From NCBI RefSeq assembly GCF_900130075.1, contig NZ_LT671418.1, positions 3,162,001-3,226,000 on the forward strand: DNA of 64,000 nucleotides, read 5' to 3'. This document shows positions 48,291 to 57,111 of this stretch, one piece after another. The stretch comes from Herminiimonas arsenitoxidans. Lineage in GTDB: Bacteria > Pseudomonadota > Gammaproteobacteria > Burkholderiales > Burkholderiaceae_D. The first letter of the stretch is position 1. Each line of letters begins with the position of its first letter. The position numbers were made by a program, and so were the translations under genes. Under the pieces are notes generated by a model that was given only the letters and a program-made list of their open reading frames with translations, made no database searches and was not told the DNA's origin.

Positions 48291-48587
48291 ATGTCATTTC
48301 AATTACCACCGAATGTTACCGCGCAGCGGAAACCCATCTCTGCAACTTCCTACGAATATATCTTGCGACACAGCGAACTTGGCCAATTAGGTCAGATTCT
48401 GTTGAGCGCTTGTACATCCGGTAGCTGCAAGGTAACTAGTCTGGTGTACGGTCAACCCGGCGAGCAATTAACAGAGCAACGTCGTGCGGTGTTCGAGCCG
48501 CTGGCAAGATCGCTGGCTGAACAAATTCAGTCGACAACCAATTTCCCCAAAGCAGCGACAGGCAAAAAGGAGTCCGTCGCTGCTTAG
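48291..48587 (+). CDS. Small unrecognised protein, 98 residues
   Basis: A soluble predicted protein without signal peptide. Two cysteines lie in the middle (SACTSGSCKVTSLVYG), then a helical, charged region (LTEQRRAVFEPLARSLAEQIQ). GGAGC lies about ten bases before the ATG. I recognise no family. A strong bidirectional terminator follows, which supports a real transcription unit. Confidence 0.6.
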   Translation: MSFQLPPNVTAQRKPISATSYEYILRHSELGQLGQILLSACTSGSCKVTSLVYGQPGEQLTEQRRAVFEPLARSLAEQIQSTTNFPKAATGKKESVAA

Positions 48588-48638
48588 CATGTTGATGCAA
48601 TCCATCAACGGATAGCTGTCTGGACTTGCAGATTGCAT

Positions 48639-48673
48639 AAAAAAGGGAGGCCACATAATGGTTTCCCTTTTTT
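48639..48673. terminator. Bidirectional terminator between the 98-residue gene and the metal-dependent hydrolase gene
   Basis: aaaaaagggaggcca (48639-48653) pairs with tggtttccctttttt (48659-48673), 15 base pairs with two wobble pairs and a five-base loop. A-run on one side and T-run on the other let it serve both convergent genes. Confidence 0.88.
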
Positions 48674-48691
48674 GTTGCCGCGATTCCTGAT

Positions 48692-49549
48692 TTAATTAAC
48701 CCGAGCATTTACGTCACGCCACAGTTCGGCATTGTCGTTCAGCCATTGCTCCGCCAGTTCGCGCTTGCCATGTTTGTTTGGATGAAAGCGATAGCTGAAA
48801 TACTGCAGCATGGGCAGTGTGTAGCGCCAGATGCTGCCATTTTTTCCAAATAGAAATTTCAATGCCGACCAGTAAGTGCTAGCTCTGAATAATGATTTGT
48901 CACGGTGCAGATTGAGCAGCGTCTGCGAGCCTGCTTCCAATATGAATAAGAGCGCAGTATAGGCGTACCAAGATACGCGTCGCATATAACCACCCCCCAA
49001 TGTTTGATACAGGTCGTAAGCGACTGCCTTGTGTTCGGTTTCTTCTGCCGCATGCCAACGCCATAGCGTTTGCATTTTGGGTTCGGCACCATCGAACCAG
49101 TTGGCGTAACGCAGTGTGCCGTCGGCCAGAATGGCGGTGCAATGTTCATAAGCCGCAGTGATAGCAAGCAGGCTTAGCGGATGAAATTTGTATTTTTCGG
49201 CAATGGCAATACGACGGAGCGCCCAGTGTTGCCAGTGATTGTTCAGACCTTGTTTTTCCAGATGACTGTTGTAGAGATAGTGAATGTGGCGATGCGTGGC
49301 TTCTTGCCCGATGAATTGTCGGATAGTTACGCGTAGTGATGCATGTTCCGGCGTATCGGGCAGTAATTCCAGACCAGCACGTACTGAATCGATGAAGAAC
49401 TGCTCGCCGACCGGGAAGCTCATGGACAGCGCGTTGTAATACATGCTCTTGAACGCGTCATCGTTATGCCAGTGACGCGGAAAGCCTGTAGCAAGGTCTA
49501 TGTCGAGTTTGCGGATCAGCAAATTGGCAGGTGAGTTGTTCATGAGCAC
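48692..49549 (-). CDS. Predicted metal-dependent hydrolase (PF10118-type)
   Basis: A 285-residue helical protein (283 from the ATG at 49543). Its conserved pattern of Glu and His residues (FIGQEATHRHIHY, AYEHCTA, WRWHAAEETEHKAVAYD) is that of the PF10118 family, whose ferritin-like metal site is predicted, not proven. It diverges from a TetR regulator with an 80-base gap between them, which suggests local repression. The substrate is unknown. Confidence 0.8.
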   Translation of the reverse strand: MLMNNSPANLLIRKLDIDLATGFPRHWHNDDAFKSMYYNALSMSFPVGEQFFIDSVRAGLELLPDTPEHASLRVTIRQFIGQEATHRHIHYLYNSHLEKQGLNNHWQHWALRRIAIAEKYKFHPLSLLAITAAYEHCTAILADGTLRYANWFDGAEPKMQTLWRWHAAEETEHKAVAYDLYQTLGGGYMRRVSWYAYTALLFILEAGSQTLLNLHRDKSLFRASTYWSALKFLFGKNGSIWRYTLPMLQYFSYRFHPNKHGKRELAEQWLNDNAELWRDVNARVN

Positions 49550-49565
49550 GCTTGTGTTTGCGATG

Positions 49566-49582
49566 GAATATGAGCATTATTC
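49566..49582. promoter_or_regulatory. Candidate TetR operator in the hydrolase-TetR gap
   Basis: gaata (49566-49570) and tattc (49578-49582) form an inverted repeat separated by seven bases, lying between the divergent starts. It is short, and TetR operators are usually longer, so this is only a candidate. Confidence 0.3.
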
Positions 49583-49628
49583 ATCTTCTGCCGAATTTCC
49601 TCAACTCGCTTACTGCTCAGTTTTTCTC

Positions 49629-50273
49629 ATGCCGACATCCAAGAAGCCACCAGCCCGGACAAGTGCGGAAAGCATGCGTAGATTGCCTACGCAGGATAGG
49701 GCGCAACGTACGATCGAGACTATTTTTGATGCTACTGCTCAGATTGTTGATGAGCAGGGTGAGGCTAGTCTGAGCACCAACAAGATCGCGCAGAAGGCTG
49801 GATTCTCTATTGGCACGCTGTATCAATACTTCCCCACTAAAGAGGCGATTTTGCTGGCGATGATTCATCGTGCGCGCCGGCAAGTCATGGACGACATGCA
49901 AGCCAAGCTTGCGCAAGCGGTGGCAGAACATACCGATCCGGAGCAAATCATTCGTGAGCGGATACATGGCTTGATCGAAGCTTTCGGTTCCGGCGGTGTC
50001 TTCAAGCGTTCAGTGATACGTCTGGCCTGGCGTATGGATCATCATGAAAACATCATGCAGGCCATGCGTGAAGGAGCTGAACATATCGCGCTGGCACTGA
50101 GTCAGTTGCAATCGCCTGCGTTGCGCGTGCCGACTGTGGCGACTATTTTCGTATTGACGCGTGCCGTGATGGGGACAATACGCAGTGCCTCATTGGAGAA
50201 CTCGCCTTTACTCGGCACGAAAGAGTTCGAGGATGAACTGGTGCGTATGGTGTGGGGAATGTTAAAGGCTTAA
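49629..50273 (+). CDS. TetR-family transcriptional regulator
   Basis: A 214-residue repressor-type protein. The N-terminal helix-turn-helix lies at about residues 30-75 (LSTNKIAQKAGFSIGTLYQYFPTKEAIL), the C-terminal ligand domain is not recognisable. I chose the ATG at 49629 (MPTSKKPPARTS); the frame extends upstream to 49500 but that part overlaps the divergent hydrolase gene. It probably controls that gene and itself. Confidence 0.88.
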   Translation: MPTSKKPPARTSAESMRRLPTQDRAQRTIETIFDATAQIVDEQGEASLSTNKIAQKAGFSIGTLYQYFPTKEAILLAMIHRARRQVMDDMQAKLAQAVAEHTDPEQIIRERIHGLIEAFGSGGVFKRSVIRLAWRMDHHENIMQAMREGAEHIALALSQLQSPALRVPTVATIFVLTRAVMGTIRSASLENSPLLGTKEFEDELVRMVWGMLKA

Positions 50274-50284
50274 TCGTCAGCGAT

Positions 50285-50316
50285 AAAAAAAAGCGGACCG
50301 AAGTCCGCTTTTTTTT
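50285..50316. terminator. Bidirectional terminator between the TetR gene and the outer-membrane efflux gene
   Basis: aaaaaaaagcggac and gtccgctttttttt (50285-50298, 50303-50316) form a 14-base-pair stem with tetraloop cgaa. It can terminate both convergent genes. Confidence 0.92.
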
Positions 50317-50333
50317 ATTGAAGTAAAACTGAC

Positions 50334-51770
50334 TTACTTGCTTGGTGTGGCAACTGGCGCAGCAGCAACCGTTGTTTCTACCAAACCACCGCCCAAAGAA
50401 CGGTACAAATCGATGGCATTCGTCAAACGCAGCAAGCGAGCTTGTACCAGATCCTGCTCGGCCGTGAACAACTCGCGTTGTGCATCGAGTACATCCAGCG
50501 AACTTGCAATGCCGTTCTGGAAGCGTTGATTCGCCAGTTTCAAACGTTCTGCCTGTGCTTCTTGTACGCGACGTTGCGCATCGATTTGCTCTTCGAGCAG
50601 ATCACGTGCAACCAGAGCATCGGCGACTTCGCGGAAGGCACTTTGTATGCTTTTCTCGTAAGTAGCGATGGCAATGTTTTTACGTACTTCGGTCAAGGTC
50701 AGATTGGCACGATTGCGGCCTGCATCAAAAATCGGCAACACCAGTTGTGGTGCAAACGACCATGCACGCGAACCACTATCGAACAGTCCGGACAATTCAT
50801 TGCTTGCGGTACCCAAACCTGCTGTCAGCGAAATGCGCGGGAAGAAAGCGGCCCGTGCTGCGCCGATATTGGCATTGGCTGCGAGCAGCGATTGTTCCGC
50901 ACTGCGGATGTCAGGACGGCGCTCCAGTAAATCGGAAGGCAAGCCAGCCGGGATGTCGGTCACGATGTTTTGTGCTGACAGCGGTTGTGCTTCAGGAAAA
51001 CCGACTAATGGTTGACCGACCAGCAGTGTCAATGCATTCAAGGCTTGTGCACGTTGGCGTGCCAGCGTTACTTGCGCGACGCGAGCCGATTGCAGCAGAG
51101 CTTCGTTTTGACGCAAATCCAGAGCGGATGATGCGCCGACTTCAAAACGTTGCTTTGCCAGATCGTAAGCGGTTTTACGGCTTTCCAATGTGCTTTGTGC
51201 GAGCGCTTGTTGTTCGGCGTAAGCGCGTTCAGCCAGATAGGCTTTGGCAACTTCCGATACCAAGCTGATCTGCGCTGCACGTTGTGCTTCTTCCGTTGCC
51301 AGATAGCTGGCCAGCGCGGCATCGGTCAGGCTACGTACGCGACCGAAGAAATCCAGTTCGAACGCAGCCAGACCCAGACCAACTTGATAATTGCTGGTCA
51401 CAACGCTGCTACCGGTTTGCGATATCGAAGCCGGTGTGCGTGCACGTGAGCCGGTGGCTGTGCCATTCAGGTTAGGCAATAAATCTGCCCACTGAATGTT
51501 GTACTGTGCACGCGCTTCTTCAATACGCAAGGCAGCAACACGCAAATCGCGATTGTTGACGAGCGAGGCACTGATCAGTCCTTGCAAGCGCTGATCAGGG
51601 AAGAAGTTACGCCAGCCAGTTTCGTAGGCGCGTTGCTGTTTATCTGCAGCCGCCGATGCCGCCGGGTATTCAGCAGCAACAGGCGCGTCGGGACGCGTGT
51701 ATTTTGGCGCCATCGAGCAAGCGCTCAATACGCTTGCTGCGAGTACGGTCAATGTCAGTTGTTTGATCAT
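50334..51770 (-). CDS. RND efflux outer-membrane lipoprotein (NodT/OprM family)
   Basis: Outer-membrane channel of the adjacent RND pump, 478 residues. The signal sequence ends in the lipobox LSAC, so Cys18 should be acylated. Two homologous halves with long coiled-coil helices and beta strands follow (for example LEEARAQYNIQWADLLPNLNG and the later ANANIGAARAAFFPRISL). It overlaps the transporter gene by four bases and is the last gene of the acrA-acrB-channel operon. Confidence 0.94.
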   Translation of the reverse strand: MIKQLTLTVLAASVLSACSMAPKYTRPDAPVAAEYPAASAAADKQQRAYETGWRNFFPDQRLQGLISASLVNNRDLRVAALRIEEARAQYNIQWADLLPNLNGTATGSRARTPASISQTGSSVVTSNYQVGLGLAAFELDFFGRVRSLTDAALASYLATEEAQRAAQISLVSEVAKAYLAERAYAEQQALAQSTLESRKTAYDLAKQRFEVGASSALDLRQNEALLQSARVAQVTLARQRAQALNALTLLVGQPLVGFPEAQPLSAQNIVTDIPAGLPSDLLERRPDIRSAEQSLLAANANIGAARAAFFPRISLTAGLGTASNELSGLFDSGSRAWSFAPQLVLPIFDAGRNRANLTLTEVRKNIAIATYEKSIQSAFREVADALVARDLLEEQIDAQRRVQEAQAERLKLANQRFQNGIASSLDVLDAQRELFTAEQDLVQARLLRLTNAIDLYRSLGGGLVETTVAAAPVATPSK

Positions 51771-54700
51771 AATTCTTCATCCTCATCACGTGGCTTGTTC
51801 GCCGCAAACTTGCGACGTTGACGTTCGCTATCCTTGAAGATGGTACGAACTACCACAAAGAACACCGGTACCAGGAACACGGCGAATACCGTTGCTGTAA
51901 TCATGCCGCTCATCACACCAGTACCGATCGCACGTTGGCTGGCCGAACCGGCACCGCTTGCAAGCACCAGCGGCAATACACCGAGGATGAACGCGAGCGA
52001 GGTCATGATAATAGGACGGAACCGCAGATGGACTGCTTCCAGTGTCGCTTCTATCAATCCCTTGCCTTGTGCCTGCAAGTCTTTCGCAAATTCAATAATC
52101 AGAATCGCGTTCTTCGCAGACAAACCAACCACCGCAATCATGCCGACCTTGAAGTACACGTCATTCGGCATGCCGCGCAGCGTCACACCAAGCAGTGCAC
52201 CAAAGATACCGAGTGGCACCACCAACATCACCGAGAACGGAATCGAGGTGCTTTCATACAATGCAGCCAACACCAGGAATACGGCGATCAGCGACAGTGC
52301 ATACAGCGCAGGAGCTTGCGAGCCGGAGGTTTTTTCTTCCAGCGACTGACCAGTCCATTCGAAACCAAAACCAGGTGGCAACTTGGCGACGAAGGCTTCC
52401 ATTTCTGCCATTGCTTCACCCGTACTATGTCCAGGTGCTGCACCGCCGGAAATCTTCATTGCCGGATAGCCGTTGTAACGTATCAATTGCACAGGGCCGG
52501 TAATCCATTTCGACGTCACGAATGACGAGAATGGAACCATGGTGCCTGCCGAGCTGCGTGCATAGAGTCTGGTCAGATCTTCCGGTTGCAAACGGCTAGG
52601 CGCATCGGCCTGGACGATCACACGTTGCTGACGACCCTGATTCGGGAAGTCATTCACGTAAGCAGAACCCAGTGCAGTGGAAAGCACACTGTTGATCGTC
52701 GCGAATGGCACGCCCAAGGCATTGGCTTTATCTCTATCAATGTCCAGTTGTAACTGAGGCGCATCTTCCAAACCTTCTGGACGTACACCTGCCAGCACTT
52801 TACTTTGTGCTGCCATGCCGAGCATTTGATTGCGTGCTGCAACCAAAGCGTCATGTCCAAGGCCTGCACGATCTTGCAGACGGAAGGTGAAGCCGGTTGC
52901 ATTACCCAGTTCTGGAATTGGTGGAGGATTCAGTGGATACACAATCGCATCCTTGATTCCCATGAATGCACCGAATGCTTTGCCGGCAACGGCATCAGCA
53001 GATTCGGAAGCATTACGTTTGCTCCAATCCTTCAATGGTGTAAATACCAGCGCCGCATTTTGACCGTTACCCGAGAAGCTGAAGCCGGCAATCGCAATCA
53101 CGTGCTCGACTGCAGATTCTTTCAGATAATAATTTTCAATGGTCTTGATGACTTCCAGCGTACGACCGGTGCTGGCACCTGGTGGCAACTGGACGTTGGT
53201 AATGATGTAGCCTTGATCTTCATTCGGCAGGAAAGATGCGGGCAGACGTGTGTACAACACGCCGACGCCGACCAGCAACACGACGTAGATAATCATATAG
53301 CGGCCGGTCTGCTTCAGCATCTTGGCGACGAAGCCTTGATAGCCTGCAGCAGTGCTATTGAAGCGACGATTGAACCAGCCGAAGAAACCACCTTTTTCGT
53401 GGTGATGACCTTTTTCTACCGGTTTCAGCAAGGTTGCGCACAGTGCTGGTGTCAGCGTGAACGCCATCAATACCGAGAACACCATCGATGCAACCATCGA
53501 CAAGGAGAACTGACGGTAAATTGCACCGACCGCACCGCCGAAGAATGCCATCGGGATGAACACCGCAATCAGCACCAACGTAATACCGATCAGCGCGCCG
53601 GTAATCTGGCCCATCGCTTTGCGAGTTGCGTCACGCGGCGACAAACCTTCTTCGCTCATGATGCGTTCGACGTTTTCCACTACCACAATCGCATCATCGA
53701 CCAGAATACCGATCGCCAGCACCATACCGAACATGGTCAGCACGTTGATCGAGAAGCCGAACAACAGCAAGGTCGCAAATGTACCCAGCAATGCAACCGG
53801 TACGACGATGGTTGGGATCAATGTATAGCGGATGTTCTGCAAGAACAGATACATCACCAGGAACACCAGGATAATCGCTTCGATCAGTGTTTTAACCACT
53901 TCTTCGATAGAGATCTTGACGAACTTGGAGGTGTCGTAAGGGATGGTGTATTTCACGCCTGCCGGGAAGTACTTCGACAGTTCATCCATTTTCTTGTGTA
54001 CTGCAGTTGCCGTGCCCAGCGCATTTGCGGTTGGCGATAATTGCACACCGATGAAGGACGTTGGATTGCCATCGAGACGGCCCGAGGTCGCATACGATTG
54101 GCCGCCGACTTCGATGCGGGCGACATCGCGCAGACGCACGGTCGAACCATCCTTGTTGGCGCGCAGGACGATATTGCCGAACTGCTCAGTGCTGTTCAGT
54201 TGACCATTCACCACCACGGTGGCGGAAATCTGTTGCGTGCCCGGAGCTGGCAAGTCGCCCAGCGTACCGCCAGCTACCAATGCATTTTGTGCCGTGATTG
54301 CTGTGCTGACATCGGATGGAGTCAGGTTCAGACCAACCAGTTTGGCTGGATCGATCCAGATGCGCATCGCACGTTCGGTACCGAACAACTGCGCTTGACC
54401 AACGCCAGGAACGCGCTTGACTTCATTGAGCACGTTACGCGACAGATAATCACCCAGCGCAACCGCATCCAGCTTGCCGTCGGTCGATGACAGACCGATG
54501 AACAGCAGGAAGTTACTACGCGATTTGGTTACTTGCACACCTTGTTGCGTGACCGCAGCAGGCAAACGTGCTTCCACGCGTTTCAAGCGGTTTTGTACAT
54601 CAACGGCAGCCAGATCAGGATTGGTTGCTGGAGAAAACGTTACCGTGATTTGTACCTGGCCATTGGCCTGGCTTTGCGATTCGATGTATTGCAAACCATC

Positions 54701-54916
54701 GGCGCCGTTCATTTCCTGTTCGATCAGACTGGTGACGCTATCGTCCAGCGTTTGTGCCGTCGCGCCAGGATAGTTGGCAGTAACGACAATTTGCGGTGGT
54801 GCGATGTTCGGGTACTGCGAAACCGGGAGGCTGGTAATCGCCAGCACGCCCGCGAGCATGATGAAGATCGCCAACACCCAGGCAAAGACCGGGCGGTCAA
54901 TAAAAAATTTACCCAT
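51767..54916 (-). CDS. acrB: RND multidrug efflux transporter (AcrB/MexB type)
   Basis: Inner-membrane proton-driven pump, 1049 residues. It begins MGKFFIDRPVFAWVLAIFIM and has two sets of helices with large periplasmic loops. The proton-relay residues Asp-Asp in ILVDDAIVVVENV (TM4) and the Lys of GLSAKNAILIIEF (TM10) are present, as is SLPVSQYPNIAPP at the entrance. This is the HAE1 hydrophobe/amphiphile branch, not a metal pump. Drug range cannot be read from sequence. The symbol is given by family resemblance. Confidence 0.94.
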   Translation of the reverse strand: MGKFFIDRPVFAWVLAIFIMLAGVLAITSLPVSQYPNIAPPQIVVTANYPGATAQTLDDSVTSLIEQEMNGADGLQYIESQSQANGQVQITVTFSPATNPDLAAVDVQNRLKRVEARLPAAVTQQGVQVTKSRSNFLLFIGLSSTDGKLDAVALGDYLSRNVLNEVKRVPGVGQAQLFGTERAMRIWIDPAKLVGLNLTPSDVSTAITAQNALVAGGTLGDLPAPGTQQISATVVVNGQLNSTEQFGNIVLRANKDGSTVRLRDVARIEVGGQSYATSGRLDGNPTSFIGVQLSPTANALGTATAVHKKMDELSKYFPAGVKYTIPYDTSKFVKISIEEVVKTLIEAIILVFLVMYLFLQNIRYTLIPTIVVPVALLGTFATLLLFGFSINVLTMFGMVLAIGILVDDAIVVVENVERIMSEEGLSPRDATRKAMGQITGALIGITLVLIAVFIPMAFFGGAVGAIYRQFSLSMVASMVFSVLMAFTLTPALCATLLKPVEKGHHHEKGGFFGWFNRRFNSTAAGYQGFVAKMLKQTGRYMIIYVVLLVGVGVLYTRLPASFLPNEDQGYIITNVQLPPGASTGRTLEVIKTIENYYLKESAVEHVIAIAGFSFSGNGQNAALVFTPLKDWSKRNASESADAVAGKAFGAFMGIKDAIVYPLNPPPIPELGNATGFTFRLQDRAGLGHDALVAARNQMLGMAAQSKVLAGVRPEGLEDAPQLQLDIDRDKANALGVPFATINSVLSTALGSAYVNDFPNQGRQQRVIVQADAPSRLQPEDLTRLYARSSAGTMVPFSSFVTSKWITGPVQLIRYNGYPAMKISGGAAPGHSTGEAMAEMEAFVAKLPPGFGFEWTGQSLEEKTSGSQAPALYALSLIAVFLVLAALYESTSIPFSVMLVVPLGIFGALLGVTLRGMPNDVYFKVGMIAVVGLSAKNAILIIEFAKDLQAQGKGLIEATLEAVHLRFRPIIMTSLAFILGVLPLVLASGAGSASQRAIGTGVMSGMITATVFAVFLVPVFFVVVRTIFKDSERQRRKFAANKPRDEDEEL

Positions 54917-54928
54917 TACAGTACTCCC

Positions 54929-56191
54929 TTACTTCGACTTCGGTTGTTCTGCGGTCTTGTCTGCAGGGGCGGCTTGTTCTGGCTTTGCAGCTGGCTTGGC
55001 TGCATCTGCTGCAGGAGCAGCTGGAGCGGCCGCAGGAGCTGCGCCGGCAGGTGCTGGTTTTTGCCATTGAATTGCTTTGACAGTTGCACCTGGTTGCACT
55101 TTTTGCAGACCTTCGACGATGACTTGATCGCCTTCTTTCAGACCGTCGGTAATGATCCATGAGTTGCCGCTGGAGTTGCCGGTTTTAACTGGACGCGAAA
55201 CAACTTTGCCGTCGGCACCGACGACCATCACAGCGGAACCGGCAGGCGTACGCACCACAGCTTGTTGCGGCACGGTGATGGCGTTTTCATCTACCGCTTG
55301 TTCAATGCGAGCGCGTACATACATGCCAGGTAACAGCAAGCCATCCGGGTTAGGGAATTCAGCGCGCAGCGTGATGGAGCCAGAGCTTTCATCAACCGTC
55401 AGGTCGGAGAACAAAAGTTTGCCGGCACGGCTGTATTCCTGACCATCGTCAGTAACCAGAGTTACTTTGGCAGCACCTTTGCCAGCGCTCTTCAATTGAC
55501 CTTGATCCATTGCGCGTTTGAGCTTCAGTACTTCGTTCGCTGACTGCGTCATGTTGACGTAGATAGGATCGATTTGCTGAACAATGGCGAGCGGTGTGGC
55601 GTCACCCTGACCAACCAGTGCACCTTCGGTTACCAGAGCACGACCAACACGGCCTGAGATAGGTGCAGTTACGTTGGCATAGCCGAGCGATAAACGTGCA
55701 TTTTCACGCGCTGCCTTGGCCGAGGCCAGATCAGCGATTGCTTGCTTCTCGGTCGCGACGACATCGTCATATTCCTGTTTGCTGACGGCATTGGTTTCAA
55801 CCAGTGGCTTGTAGCGTTTGGCTTTCAACTCTGCCTGCAGCAAGGTCGCTTCTGCACGTGCTACGGCAGCATCGGCGCTGTTATAAGTAGCTTGCAGTTG
55901 CGCCGGATCGATCTGGAACAAAGGTGTGCCAGCTTTGACGTCACTACCTTCGCGGAACACGCGTTTCAATACGATGCCAGGTACACGAGCACGTACTTCG
56001 GAGACGCGTATGGATTCCATACGGCCTGGCAGTTCATTGGTAACGCCCAATACACCTGGCTGAACTGTGACGACGGAAACTTCTTGTGGGGGAGGTGCTC
56101 CGGCCTGGTCTGATTTTGCACCGCAAGCAGCGAGTGCATAAATAAGGAAGAGAGCGGCGCTAAGGCGTGTCAAACGGGGAAGTGAACTCAT
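54929..56191 (-). CDS. acrA: RND efflux periplasmic adaptor (AcrA/MexA type)
   Basis: Membrane-fusion protein joining pump and outer-membrane channel, 420 residues from the ATG at 56191 (an ATG at 56197 is an alternative). A lipoprotein signal with LAAC is followed by lipoyl, alpha-hairpin and beta-barrel segments (GRMESIRVSEVRARVPGIV, LFQIDPAQLQATYNSADAAV, YANVTAPISGRVGRALVTEG). The C-terminus is a Lys/Ala/Pro-rich tail of about 50 residues that is longer than in E. coli. Transcription starts toward the left from the operator region at 56340-56365. Confidence 0.93.
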   Translation of the reverse strand: MSSLPRLTRLSAALFLIYALAACGAKSDQAGAPPPQEVSVVTVQPGVLGVTNELPGRMESIRVSEVRARVPGIVLKRVFREGSDVKAGTPLFQIDPAQLQATYNSADAAVARAEATLLQAELKAKRYKPLVETNAVSKQEYDDVVATEKQAIADLASAKAARENARLSLGYANVTAPISGRVGRALVTEGALVGQGDATPLAIVQQIDPIYVNMTQSANEVLKLKRAMDQGQLKSAGKGAAKVTLVTDDGQEYSRAGKLLFSDLTVDESSGSITLRAEFPNPDGLLLPGMYVRARIEQAVDENAITVPQQAVVRTPAGSAVMVVGADGKVVSRPVKTGNSSGNSWIITDGLKEGDQVIVEGLQKVQPGATVKAIQWQKPAPAGAAPAAAPAAPAADAAKPAAKPEQAAPADKTAEQPKSK

Positions 56192-56339
56192 AAACATCTC
56201 GCACGGTAAGTGGATAGTGCCGCCAGAACATCGACAGCCCGGTAAAGAAAAGGGTGAAGCAGAAAAAATGACAAAACATTCATTCTTTGCAAGATGATCT
56301 GAATGCTTTGTTTTGATGCTATGCAGTAAATCGGGTATT

Positions 56340-56365
56340 ATACATACATTCGCGAATGTATGTAT
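56340..56365. promoter_or_regulatory. AcrR-type operator, perfect 26-base palindrome
   Basis: The half-site atacatacattcg (56340-56352) is repeated exactly as its reverse complement at 56353-56365. Its outer ten bases on each side are the same as in the E. coli AcrR operator; only the centre differs (cgcg here). It lies between acrA and acrR, 73 bases before the acrR start, so the repressor probably controls both directions. Confidence 0.88.
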
Positions 56366-56437
56366 GTGTGGAAATTGCTATTTTGATGTCTTCAAGCATA
56401 CATAAATATTCGAAAATTATGACAGGACTATGATTTT

Positions 56438-57079
56438 ATGGCTCGCTCTACCAAAGAAGAGGCACTAGAGACGCGCAACCGCATCCTTGATGCTGCGGAA
56501 CAAGTGTTCTTTACACGTGGCCTTGCACAATCGTCATTGGCTGATGTTGCAGTCGCAGCAGACGTGACGCGTGGCGCGATTTATTGGCATTTCAAGAACA
56601 AGGGTGATGTGTTTGAAGCCATGTGTGAGCGCGTACGCTTGCCTATGGAAATGATGATGAGCACACCAAAGGATCAATTCGTGCGGGATCCGCTGGGACA
56701 TTTACGCCATACCTGGATTTATCTGCTGCGCGACGTCGTCGATAATCCGCGTTCGCGCCAAGTGCTGGATATTCTATTCCTGAAATGCGAATTGGTTGAT
56801 CAGAATGATCCGATCTGGGTGCGTCAACGCGAATGCCATCGTCAGGGTTTGGAAAACATGGAGCGTATTTTGGCGGAGGCGGTTACCTTGGGGCAATTAC
56901 CGGCTGATCTCGATACGCGTTTAGCTGTGCTGACTTTGCATAGTCATGTCATTGGCTTATTGAATGATTGGCTGTTTTCACCAAGCAGTTTCGATTTGAA
57001 AACTGTTGCGGAGCCCTTGATTGATGCTTGCCTCGATAGCTTGCGCAATGCACCGTCCTTGCGTTTGAAGAAAGCGTGA
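56438..57079 (+). CDS. acrR: TetR-family efflux repressor (AcrR/TtgR type)
   Basis: A 213-residue repressor, divergent from the pump operon. The N-terminus MARSTKEEALETRNRILDAA and the HTH VTRGAIYWHFKNKGDVF are very close to E. coli AcrR. The C-terminal ligand-binding domain is less conserved, as usual. It should bind the palindrome at 56340-56365 and release it on binding pump substrates. Confidence 0.92.
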   Translation: MARSTKEEALETRNRILDAAEQVFFTRGLAQSSLADVAVAADVTRGAIYWHFKNKGDVFEAMCERVRLPMEMMMSTPKDQFVRDPLGHLRHTWIYLLRDVVDNPRSRQVLDILFLKCELVDQNDPIWVRQRECHRQGLENMERILAEAVTLGQLPADLDTRLAVLTLHSHVIGLLNDWLFSPSSFDLKTVAEPLIDACLDSLRNAPSLRLKKA

Positions 57080-57111
57080 CGATGACGCCATCTGCGGATG
57101 GCGTATTACAT

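Noticed and set aside
48139-48390. 83-codon frame overlapping the 98-residue gene
   Set aside because: It runs through the palindromes and ends inside the better supported frame at 48291, which has a ribosome binding site.
49500-49628. N-terminal extension of the TetR regulator
   Set aside because: It would overlap the divergent hydrolase gene and has no match to TetR N-termini; the ATG at 49629 gives a normal length.
52805-54040. 411-codon plus-strand frame inside acrB
   Set aside because: Shadow of the transporter gene; the translation is rich in His, Gln and Arg with no domain pattern.
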